Origin: CAYSUS01 sp964434165
Lineage (GTDB): Bacteria; Planctomycetota; Planctomycetia; Pirellulales; Thermoguttaceae
Assembly: GCA_964434165.1 (NCBI GenBank)
Contig: CAYSUS010000044.1
Location: 1 to 62,811 of the forward strand
Direction of reading: 5' to 3'
DNA: 62,811 nucleotides
The notes beneath the pieces were generated by a model. That model was given only the letters and a program-made list of their open reading frames with translations. It was not told the DNA's origin and ran no database searches. Of this stretch, positions 44,731 to 52,634 are shown one piece after another. How positions within the stretch are numbered: the first letter of the stretch is position 1; each line of letters starts with the position of its first letter. The position numbers were made by a program, and so were the translations under genes.

Positions 44731-46059
44731 ATGAAGAACCGGTTGGGGGGCGAGTTGCTCGAGAAGATCGAGTCGCGGGAGGCGACGGTGGGGATCATTG
44801 GCTTGGGCTACGTGGGCCTGCCGCTGGCGATCGAGTTCGCCCGGGCCGGTTTCCCCGTGCTCGGTTTCGACCTGGACGACGCCAAGGTCGAGGCGGTCAA
44901 CGCTGGCAGGCCCTACATCAAGCACATCGACCGCGAGCGGATGCGCGAGCTGAGCGGTCGCGAGAGCTGCGGCGCCACGTCCGAGTTCTCTCGGCTAAAC
45001 GAGGCCGACTGCATCCTGATCTGCGTGCCCACCCCGCTGACCAAGAACCGCGAGCCGGATGTCTCGTACATCGAGAGGACGTCGGCCACGATCGCCCTGA
45101 CGCTGCGCCCCGGTCAGCTCGTCGTACTGGAGAGCACGACCTACCCCGGCACCACGCGCGACGTGGTGCAGCCGATCATGGAGCAGGCCGGGCTGACGGC
45201 GGGCAAGGACTTCTTCCTCGCCTTCTCGCCGGAGCGCGAGGACCCGGGTAACCCGAAGTTCTCCACGCGATCGATCCCCAAGGTGGTCGGCGGCCTGGGG
45301 CGCGACGACCTGAGGCTCGCCTGCGCGCTATACAACGCGATCGTCCCGGAGACGGTCCCCGTCTCCAGTCCCGACGCGGCCGAGGCCACCAAGCTCCTGG
45401 AGAACATCTTCCGCTCGGTCAACATCGCCCTGGTCAACGAGCTGAAGGTCGTCTTTCAGAGGATGGGGATCGACGTGTGGGAGGTGATCCGGGCGGCCAG
45501 CTCCAAGCCCTTCGGGTTCATGGCGTTCTATCCCGGCCCTGGGCTGGGCGGGCATTGCATCCCCATCGATCCCTTTTACCTCACGTGGAGGGCGCGGGAG
45601 TTCGAGACCTCCACGCGGTTCATCGAGCTGGCGGGCGAGATCAACACGGGCATGCCGGAGTACGTCATCGCCCGCCTCGTCGAGGCGCTCAACCAGGACG
45701 AAAGGAGCCTCAAGGGAAGCCGGATCCTCGTTTTGGGGGCCTCGTACAAGAAGGACGTGGACGACGACCGCGAATCGCCCAGCTACCGGCTGCTGGAGCT
45801 GATGCAGCAGGGCGGCGCGAAGACCGACTACCACGACCCGTTCGTGCCCCGGCTGAGGCCGGGACGCAAGCACCAGTTCCGCATGAGATCCGTGAAGCTC
45901 ACGCCGGAGAGCCTGCAGAAATACGACGCCGTGCTCATCGCCACCGACCACACGAGCGTGGATTACGACCTGGTGGGGCGGCACGCGAAGCTCGTCGTCG
46001 ATACGCGAAACGCCATGGCCCGCGTCAAAGCGCCCAAGGCGCGCGTGGTCAAAGCGTAG
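44731..46059 (+). CDS. wbpA: WbpA-like UDP-N-acetylglucosamine 6-dehydrogenase
   Basis: The 442-residue UDP-sugar dehydrogenase has an N-terminal NAD-binding Rossmann motif GIIGLGYVGLPLAIEFARAG at residues 21-40. The catalytic Cys276 lies in PGLGGHCIPIDPFYL, and the C-terminal UDP-binding domain contains LGASYKKDVDDDRESPSY. The reaction is two-step oxidation of UDP-GlcNAc to UDP-GlcNAcA. The WbpA/WecC-type form of the family fits better than UDP-glucose dehydrogenase. It begins 58 bases after wbpE. Confidence 0.88.
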   Translation: MKNRLGGELLEKIESREATVGIIGLGYVGLPLAIEFARAGFPVLGFDLDDAKVEAVNAGRPYIKHIDRERMRELSGRESCGATSEFSRLNEADCILICVPTPLTKNREPDVSYIERTSATIALTLRPGQLVVLESTTYPGTTRDVVQPIMEQAGLTAGKDFFLAFSPEREDPGNPKFSTRSIPKVVGGLGRDDLRLACALYNAIVPETVPVSSPDAAEATKLLENIFRSVNIALVNELKVVFQRMGIDVWEVIRAASSKPFGFMAFYPGPGLGGHCIPIDPFYLTWRAREFETSTRFIELAGEINTGMPEYVIARLVEALNQDERSLKGSRILVLGASYKKDVDDDRESPSYRLLELMQQGGAKTDYHDPFVPRLRPGRKHQFRMRSVKLTPESLQKYDAVLIATDHTSVDYDLVGRHAKLVVDTRNAMARVKAPKARVVKA

Positions 46060-46110
46060 CCCTGTTGAACGACCGTCCCGAGCGGGGACGAACATGGACG
46101 ATCCGCTCGC

Positions 46111-47082
46111 ATGTCAGGAGGACATACCATGAGCAAGAACTTCGCGATCACCGGAGTCGCCGGCTACATCGCGCCGCGGCATCTGGCGGCGATCAAGGAT
46201 ACCGGAAACCGGCTGCTGGCGGCCGTCGATCCCAACGACTCGGTGGGCATCCTCGATCGCTTCTTCTTCGACGTCGCCTACTTCCGCGAGTTCGAGCGGT
46301 TCGACCGTCACGTGGACAAGCTGCGCCGTGCGTCGGACGAGGATCGCGTCCACTACGTCACCATCTGTTCGCCGAACTACCTGCACGACGCGCACATCCG
46401 CTTCGCCCTGCGCGTCGGCGCGGACGTCATCTGCGAGAAACCGCTGGTGATGAACCCGTGGAACTGCGATGCCCTGGCCGAGCTCGAAACGGAGCACGGC
46501 CGCAAGGTGAACACCGTTCTTCAGCTCCGGCTCCACGCCGCGGTGCAGGCCCTGAAGGAGAGATACGCGACCTCCAGGGGCAGCCCCAAGCACGAAGTCG
46601 ACCTCACGTACGTCACCTCGCGCGGGCGCTGGTACCTCCATTCCTGGAAAGGGGACGCGAGCCGCTCGGGCGGCCTGGCCACCAACATCGGCATCCACTT
46701 CTTCGACATGCTACTCTGGATCTTCGGCCAGGTCGAAGAGAACCGCGTTTTCGTCAACGATCCCAAGCGCGCCGGCGGGCGCCTGGAGCTGGAGCGGGCC
46801 ACGGTGAACTGGTTCCTCTCCATCGACCGCGACGACCTGCCCCGCGGCGGCGTCAAGCCGGGGCAGACGACCTACCGCTCGATTGCGATCGACGGCGAGG
46901 AGGTGGAGTTCTCCGAAGGGTTCACCGACCTCCACACCCGGATCTACGAGGAGGCGCTGGCCGGGCGCGGCTTCGGCATCGCCGACGCCAGGCCCTCCAT
47001 CCAGCTCGTCCACGACATCCGCCAGACCGAGCCGGAAGGCATTCCTGCACGCTACGCGACCCGGTTGCCGAAGGCCGCGTAG
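46111..47082 (+). CDS. wbpB: WbpB-like Gfo/Idh/MocA oxidoreductase
   Basis: The 323-residue protein begins with the dinucleotide motif FAITGVAGYIAPRHLAAIKD and continues with ICSPNYLHDAHIRFAL and VICEKPLVMNPWNCDAL, the conserved EKP of the Gfo/Idh family. The substrate-binding part contains HSWKGDASRSGGLATNIGIH, as in WbpB/WlbA. WbpB oxidises C3 of UDP-GlcNAcA to the ketone used by WbpE. Its context next to wbpA and wbpE makes this call firm. Confidence 0.88.
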   Translation: MSGGHTMSKNFAITGVAGYIAPRHLAAIKDTGNRLLAAVDPNDSVGILDRFFFDVAYFREFERFDRHVDKLRRASDEDRVHYVTICSPNYLHDAHIRFALRVGADVICEKPLVMNPWNCDALAELETEHGRKVNTVLQLRLHAAVQALKERYATSRGSPKHEVDLTYVTSRGRWYLHSWKGDASRSGGLATNIGIHFFDMLLWIFGQVEENRVFVNDPKRAGGRLELERATVNWFLSIDRDDLPRGGVKPGQTTYRSIAIDGEEVEFSEGFTDLHTRIYEEALAGRGFGIADARPSIQLVHDIRQTEPEGIPARYATRLPKAA

Positions 47083-47150
47083 GTCGGGATCGGAAGGGCC
47101 GGCTATTGACGATAGCGCGCCCGCGCCCCGCACGAGAGCAGCTTGCGAGC

Positions 47151-48278
47151 ATGATGGAACCGACCCGTCTGAAGATCCTGGCCGTCGTCGGCGCCAGGCC
47201 GCAGTTCGTCAAGGCGGCCATGGTCAGCCGCGCCGTGCTGCGGCACAACGAGCGGGGCGGGTCGCCGGCCGTCGTCGAGGAGCTCGTCCACACGGGCCAG
47301 CACTACGACCACGCGATGAGCCAGGTGTTCTTCGACGAGATGGGCATTCCCCCTCCGTCGGTCAATCTCGCGGTGGGCTCCGGTTCGCACGGCCAGACCA
47401 CGGGGCGGATGCTGGAAGGGATCGAGCGGGAGATCGAGGCCCGCCTGCCCGACTGGGTCCTCGTGTACGGCGATACGAACTCGACGCTCGCCGCCGCGCT
47501 GGCGGCTGCCAAGCTCCACGTTCCGGTCGCGCACGTGGAAGCGGGACTGCGGTCGTTCAACCGCCGCATGCCCGAGGAGGTCAACCGCGTCCTGACGGAC
47601 CACGTCGCGGAGCTGCTCTTCTGTCCCACCAGGGCGGCCGTGGAGAACCTCGCCCGGGAAGGGATTGCGCGCGGCGTCCACCACGTGGGCGACGTGATGT
47701 ACGACGCGGCGCTGGCTTTCGGCGAGATGGCGCGGCGGCGGAGCAGGATCCTCGAAGAGCTCGGCCTGACGCCGAAGCAGTACCATCTGGCCACGGTCCA
47801 CCGGGCGGAGAACACCGACGACCGCGCGCGCCTGTCCGGGATCCTGGAGGGCCTGGGCGAGCTCGCCCGCGAGACGCCCGTCGTGCTTCCGCTGCATCCG
47901 CGCACGCGCAAGCGCATCGGGGAGAGCGGCCTGGAATCGGTCACCGGGTCGATCCGCCTGATCGAGCCGGTGCCGTTTCTGGACATGGTGCGCCTGGAAC
48001 AGGAGGCCAAGGTGATCCTCACCGACTCGGGCGGGGTGCAGAAGGAGGCCTACTTCCACGGGGTCCCCTGCGTGACGCTGCGGGACGAGACCGAGTGGGT
48101 CTAGACCGTCGAGGCCGGCCGGAACCGCCTGGCGGGGGCGGACGGGAGGGCGATCTGCGAGGCGGCGCGCGCGGGCGGGGCACAAGGCACGATCGCGGAT
48201 TTCGGGCGCGGAGAGACGAGTGCGGTCGTGTTGGCGGCACTGATCGAAGCCCAGCTATCCGCGAGACGGTCCCCGTAA
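47151..48278 (+). pseudogene. wbpI: WbpI-like UDP-sugar 2-epimerase interrupted by an in-frame TAG
   Basis: The frame starts at the ATG at 47151 (KILAVVGARPQFVKAAMVSR) and follows the non-hydrolysing UDP-GlcNAc 2-epimerase family (VYGDTNSTLAAALAAAK, VAHVEAGLRSFNRRMPEEVN, HRAENTDDRARLSG, TDSGGVQKEAYFHGVPCVTL). After RDETEWV a TAG stands at 48102-48104 where a Glu codon (GAG) is usual (EWVETVEAG). Coding-like sequence then continues for 57 codons (TVEAGRNRLAGADGRAI...) to a TAA at 48276-48278, the natural length. A single base change (G to T) explains the break. It may be a real nonsense mutation, a readthrough site or a sequence error. Function: C2 epimerisation giving the ManNAc3NAcA form. 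Confidence 0.8.
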
Positions 48279-48349
48279 CGCACCGAGTGAGGCGGGCCGA
48301 GCAGCGCCCTGCGGACGTCGAGTGCCAGCAATTGAAAGGCGAATCCAAC

Positions 48350-49867
48350 GTGCGAGGAATTCTAGCCCGTTACCCTTCGCTTCGCCACATGCTGGCTACG
48401 GGCTCCGGCTCGCTCGCCGCGCCTCTGATCCACTTCGCGGCGGTTCTCCTCGTCACGCAGTTCTACGCGCCGGAGGCTTATGGTCTGTGGGCGGTCTTGA
48501 TGAGCATCGTCCTGATTCCCGGTGCCGTGGCAACTCTGCGTTACGAGCTGGCCATCGTGCTGGCTGAGTCCGAACAGGAGGCCGGGAGCCTGTTCCTCCT
48601 GGCCATTCTCCTCTCCGCCGCGACGGCTGCCTTGACCTGGGTAACGACCTTCCTTGCAGTCAACTTCGTCCAAAGCTGGAGCTGCGCCGGCGGCCTCGTG
48701 CCGTGGCTGTGGACGGTAGCGCCGCTCGTGTTTCTCGCCGGCTTCACTTTGGCGTGCGACGGGTGGTGTACTCGACAACGAGCGTTCGGCGTGCGAGCGC
48801 TCTGCCTGGTCTTGCTGGCGGCCCTCGTCGGCGCGGTGCAGGTCGGCGCGTACCTGGCGGGTTTCACGGGGGTGGGAGGTTTGATTCTCGGCACGTTCGC
48901 GGGCTACTCTGCGTCCTCCCTGCTTCTGCTGGCTTGCGTCTGGGGCCGCTCCGCCCCGGAATTCGTCCGAGGATTCCGGCTGAAAGGGCTAGGGCCCGTC
49001 GCACGCAAGCACAGGAACTTCCCCTTGTTCAGCGTCCCTTACACCTTCGTCGGGACCCTGCGCCTGCAAGGGGTGACGCTTCTGTTCGGGGCGCTTGCCG
49101 GCGGCGCGGCCGTGGGCCTCTATTCGCTTGCGTATCGCCTCACCAATTTCCCAGTCAGCCTTTTCACGAACTGCATTCGGCCGGTTCTTTTCGAGAAGGC
49201 GGCCCGGGAGCGTGTGATCTCCGACGTGCAGCCGTTCTTGGAAAACCTGCTGCACGTAGTGTCGAGCCTTTGCCTCCCCGGGCTGGTCCTCTTCCTTGCA
49301 CGGGCCGAAGTCCTTTTCGAAGTGATGCTTCCCGAGAACTGGCTGGGGATCGCCCCCTATGCGCGGATCCTCGTGGTGCCCGCCGTGGCATTCGTGCTGA
49401 CGAACTGGATGGATCGCATCCTGGACGTGCTCCGATTGCAGCGGCTGGCCTTCCAGCTGGAGGTGGCTTTCTCGACTGCAAGCTTGGTCGCGATCCTCAT
49501 CGGGTTGCTCGCCTTGAAAGACCCGCTCCTCGCCGCAGGGCTACAGTCCACGTGTCTGCTTGCCTACAGCGTCTGGTACATCCACGTCGTTTATCGGGAG
49601 GCTCGTTTCTCCCGGCGAGGACTATGGCAATACGCACGATTCGTCGGCGTCCTCACGGTCGCATGCGCCGGGGGATTCATCCTCTTAGACTCCGTGCTTC
49701 CGTTGCTCGCCGCGGACCTGGTCTACCTGGCGTTCGCTTACGCAGGCGTGACGGGCTACCTAGCGCGGCGGTTCGCGACGGTGCTCGGTGCCGGACGAGG
49801 CGAACGCGAGCACCCTGCGGTGCAGATTGATGTCCCGCGCACGGCAGGCGTCGGGGGCTCCTCCTGA
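48350..49867 (+). CDS. Wzx-type flippase / polysaccharide biosynthesis protein (copy 2)
   Basis: The start is taken as GTG at 48350 after a purine-rich AAAGGCGA stretch, giving 505 residues; an ATG at 48389 is an alternative. About twelve hydrophobic helices are seen through the length (GSLAAPLIHFAAVLLVTQF near the start, GLILGTFAGYSASSLLLLAC mid-protein). The loop QFYAPEAYGLWAVLMSIVLI resembles the family's common motif. It would flip lipid-linked repeat units. It is more GC-moderate than the wbp block it follows, marking a change of style. Confidence 0.8.
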   Translation: MRGILARYPSLRHMLATGSGSLAAPLIHFAAVLLVTQFYAPEAYGLWAVLMSIVLIPGAVATLRYELAIVLAESEQEAGSLFLLAILLSAATAALTWVTTFLAVNFVQSWSCAGGLVPWLWTVAPLVFLAGFTLACDGWCTRQRAFGVRALCLVLLAALVGAVQVGAYLAGFTGVGGLILGTFAGYSASSLLLLACVWGRSAPEFVRGFRLKGLGPVARKHRNFPLFSVPYTFVGTLRLQGVTLLFGALAGGAAVGLYSLAYRLTNFPVSLFTNCIRPVLFEKAARERVISDVQPFLENLLHVVSSLCLPGLVLFLARAEVLFEVMLPENWLGIAPYARILVVPAVAFVLTNWMDRILDVLRLQRLAFQLEVAFSTASLVAILIGLLALKDPLLAAGLQSTCLLAYSVWYIHVVYREARFSRRGLWQYARFVGVLTVACAGGFILLDSVLPLLAADLVYLAFAYAGVTGYLARRFATVLGAGRGEREHPAVQIDVPRTAGVGGSS

Positions 49868-49888
49868 CCGGAAAGGGATGCTTCGCAG

Positions 49889-50545
49889 ATGGAACGATCC
49901 GAGCAAGTCGTTGTGGTCGATTACGGGCTGGGCAACGTCCGGTCCATCGTCAACATGTTCAAGAAGATCGGCGCCGGCGCGGTCGCGACGCGCGATCCCG
50001 ATCTGCTGCGACGGGCCTCGCGCATCGTGCTTCCGGGCGTCGGGAGTTTCGACGCGGGCATGAAGAACCTCGATCTGTTCGGCCTTTGGCCGATCCTCGA
50101 TGAACTCGTCCTGGGGCAGTCCGTGCCCGTGCTCGGCATCTGTCTCGGGATGCAATTGCTCGCCGAGTCCAGCGAGGAAGGAAGCTTGAGGGGGCTGGGG
50201 TGGATCTCCGGCCGGGTCGTCCGTTTTCGGTTCGACGGCGAGAACGCGAGCCTGCGCGTGCCGCACATGGGATGGAACCTGGTGCGGTCCGTCCGTCCAA
50301 ACCCGGTGCTCGCCGGCTCTGACGAGGAGCATTGGTTCTACTTCGCTCACTCGTACCACCTCCGATGTCGGTCACCGGAGGATTGTGTCGCAGAGGCAAC
50401 CTATGGTCTGCCGTTCAGCGCCGTCGTCCGCCGCCGGAACGTGTTCGGCGTGCAGTTCCACCCGGAGAAGAGCCATCGCTATGGTATGCAACTGTTGCGG
50501 AGCTTCCTGGAGACGGGAGGAGAGCGTGCCGCGTGGGCGGCATGA
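49889..50545 (+). CDS. hisH: HisH-type glutamine amidotransferase, amidination partner (copy 2)
   Basis: The 218-residue amidotransferase carries the triad Cys85 (GICLGMQ), His191 and Glu193 (FHPEKSH), with the oxyanion motif PGVGSFDAG. Its closest relative in the window is the hisH copy at 25416 (shared VPHMGWN, HSYH). It sits directly before hisF copy 2 and wbpG copy 2, the classic WbpG module order, and would supply ammonia from glutamine. Confidence 0.88.
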   Translation: MERSEQVVVVDYGLGNVRSIVNMFKKIGAGAVATRDPDLLRRASRIVLPGVGSFDAGMKNLDLFGLWPILDELVLGQSVPVLGICLGMQLLAESSEEGSLRGLGWISGRVVRFRFDGENASLRVPHMGWNLVRSVRPNPVLAGSDEEHWFYFAHSYHLRCRSPEDCVAEATYGLPFSAVVRRRNVFGVQFHPEKSHRYGMQLLRSFLETGGERAAWAA

Positions 50546-50622
50546 CGGTTCTGCGGTAGGCTGAACCCGTCTGGGCGATTTCGCCGCATGGCGAGCTTCG
50601 GTCCATGGGAAAGGAATCCCAA

Positions 50623-51384
50623 GTGTTTCGCACACGCGTGATCCCGTGTATGCTCCTCCAGCGCGGGGGCTTCGTCAAGACGCGCAAGTTCCGCGATCCG
50701 GTGTATCTGGGCGATCCGGTGAACATCGTGCGGATCTTCAACGACAAGGAAGTCGATGAGCTGGTGGTGCTCGACATTGGAGCGACCCGCGAGGAGACCC
50801 CGCCGCGGTTGGAGTTGCTTTCCGATCTTGCTTCGGAATGCTTCATGCCGCTAAGCTTCGGCGGCGGCCTGCGCGATGTGGAGACCATGCGGCAGATCTT
50901 GGCGCTGGGTTTCGAGAAGGTCGTGCTCAACAGCATCGCGGCAGAACAGCCGGACCTCGTGACCGAGGCGGCTTCGCAGTTCGGTAGCCAGAGCGTCGTG
51001 GTCTCCGTGGATGCGAAGAAGACGATGTGGGGCAAGTACGAGGTATATGCCCGTGGCGGCAAGTCTCGGACTCGAGCGGACCCCGCCTCCTACGCCCGTC
51101 GCATGGAGCAACTCGGCGCCGGCGAGATCCTGCTTAACTCCATCGATCGGGACGGGACGCTGGCCGGCTACGACCACGCGCTGATCGCCCAGGTCTCCGA
51201 TGCAGTAAGCATTCCCGTGGTCGCCTGCGGAGGAGCCCGGGGCATCGGCGACTTCGCCCAGGCCGTCAAGGAGTCGAGCGCGTCGGCGGTCGCCGCCGGG
51301 GCCCTGTTCGTGTTCCACGGTCCGCACCGGGCCGTGCTCATCAATACCCCGGACCCACAACTGACCAGGAGGGCCTTGGCATGA
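50623..51384 (+). CDS. hisF: HisF-type synthase subunit paralogue, amidination partner (copy 2)
   Basis: The GTG at 50623 is preferred because AAGGA lies upstream at the right distance and the protein then lines up exactly with HisF numbering; an ATG at 50605 adds six residues. It has 253 residues. Asp130 is present (VVVSVDAKK), but position 11 is Leu (CMLL for CLDV), as in copy 1. Other HisF features remain (FGGGLRD, NSIDRDGTLAGYD, ACGGARG). It overlaps wbpG by four bases (ATGA). Its likely job is to channel ammonia from HisH to WbpG rather than make histidine. Confidence 0.87.
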   Translation: MFRTRVIPCMLLQRGGFVKTRKFRDPVYLGDPVNIVRIFNDKEVDELVVLDIGATREETPPRLELLSDLASECFMPLSFGGGLRDVETMRQILALGFEKVVLNSIAAEQPDLVTEAASQFGSQSVVVSVDAKKTMWGKYEVYARGGKSRTRADPASYARRMEQLGAGEILLNSIDRDGTLAGYDHALIAQVSDAVSIPVVACGGARGIGDFAQAVKESSASAVAAGALFVFHGPHRAVLINTPDPQLTRRALA

Positions 51385-52577
51385 CGGCCACCAGCAGCGT
51401 GCGCGCTCGGCCCGCGCGGACGGCGCGTGCGGCATCGCGCGAGGACCGAAGCACCGGCTACCGCATCTGCACGCGATGCATCATGGACACGACGGACCCC
51501 GACATCGAGTTCGACGAGAAAGGGGTCTGCAATCATTGCCGTTCGATGGAGGAGCAGGTCCGGCGCATCGTCGATCCCGATCCGGCGAGGCTGGAGGCCG
51601 TCGTTCAACAGATCAAGGAGTCCGGCAGGAACCGACGTTACGACTGCGTGATGGGAGTGAGCGGCGGCACGGACTCAACCTACGTCGCCTACCTGGCGAA
51701 GCAGTTGGGACTGCGACCGCTCGCGGTTCACCTGGACAACGGCTGGAACTCCGAACTGGCGGTGAAGAACATCGAGAACGTGCTCAACAAGTTGGGCATC
51801 GACCTGGTGACGCACGTTCTGGACTGGGAGGAGTTCCGGGACCTTCAGGTGGCGTTCCTGAAGGCATCGACTCCCGACTCGGAAGTCCCCACGGATCACG
51901 CGATCATGGCCGTCTTGTTGAAGACGGCCAGGCGCGAAGGGGTGAGGCACATCGTGAGCGGGGCCAATATGCGCACCGAGGGAATCCTGCCGCTTCGCTG
52001 GGCCTACGGCGCGTATGATTGGCGATACATCAGGTCGGTCCACAAGCAATTTGGCGACTTGAGACTTCGCGGGTTCCCCCATTTCTCCTTGACCGAGAGA
52101 GCCGTGAATCTCCTCATTCGGAGGTTGCGGGTTGTCCATGTCCTCAACTACGTGGACTACCGGAAGGAAGACGCTGCGGACCTGCTGGAGCGTGAGATGA
52201 ACTGGCGACGCTATGGAACGAAGCACGGGGAATCCGTTTACACCCATTTCCTACAGACCTATATCCTTCCGAGGAAGTTCGGCATCGACAAACGCAAGGC
52301 CCATCTGTCAGCGTTGATCGTCTCGGACCTGCTTTCGCGGGAAGAGGCGCTGCGCGAGATCGCGAGTCCGCCGTGCCCCGAGGAGAGGGCCCGCGCTGAC
52401 CGAGAGTACGTCGTCAAGAAGCTGGGGCTCAGCGATGCGCAGTTCGAGGAAATCATGAACCTGCCACCGCGAACCTACCGCGACTATTCAACGTACGCGC
52501 CGCTCGTGGCGAGATTACAGCCGCTGCTCACCAAGGCGAAAGCAAGGGGATTTCTGCCGCGACGAGTCGGGATGTAA
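51381..52577 (+). CDS. wbpG: N-acetyl sugar amidotransferase, WbpG type (copy 2)
   Basis: The 398-residue enzyme has CxxC pairs at Cys30/Cys33 and Cys50/Cys53 and a PP-loop VSGGTDST at 93-100, followed by VHLDNGWNSELAVKNIENV. Like copy 1 it should convert an acetamido group to acetamidino, here on UDP-ManNAc3NAcA made by the wbp genes just upstream. It overlaps hisF (ATGA). Copy 1 and copy 2 share the whole architecture but differ in detail, for example SGGRDST against SGGTDST, so they may act on different sugars. Confidence 0.88.
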   Translation: MTATSSVRARPARTARAASREDRSTGYRICTRCIMDTTDPDIEFDEKGVCNHCRSMEEQVRRIVDPDPARLEAVVQQIKESGRNRRYDCVMGVSGGTDSTYVAYLAKQLGLRPLAVHLDNGWNSELAVKNIENVLNKLGIDLVTHVLDWEEFRDLQVAFLKASTPDSEVPTDHAIMAVLLKTARREGVRHIVSGANMRTEGILPLRWAYGAYDWRYIRSVHKQFGDLRLRGFPHFSLTERAVNLLIRRLRVVHVLNYVDYRKEDAADLLEREMNWRRYGTKHGESVYTHFLQTYILPRKFGIDKRKAHLSALIVSDLLSREEALREIASPPCPEERARADREYVVKKLGLSDAQFEEIMNLPPRTYRDYSTYAPLVARLQPLLTKAKARGFLPRRVGM

Positions 52578-52634
52578 GTCTTCTGGCAGGATTTCCCCCG
52601 GCCCCGTAAGGGGTAGAGCTGGAGGGTCCGCATC

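Noticed and set aside
45477..47150. Long open frame upstream of the wbpI start
   Set aside because: Only the part from 47151 is epimerase-like; the upstream part is a shadow of wbpA and wbpB.
46883..48349. Long open frame upstream of the second flippase
   Set aside because: It is an out-of-frame reading of wbpB and wbpI; membrane-protein character begins only at about 48350.
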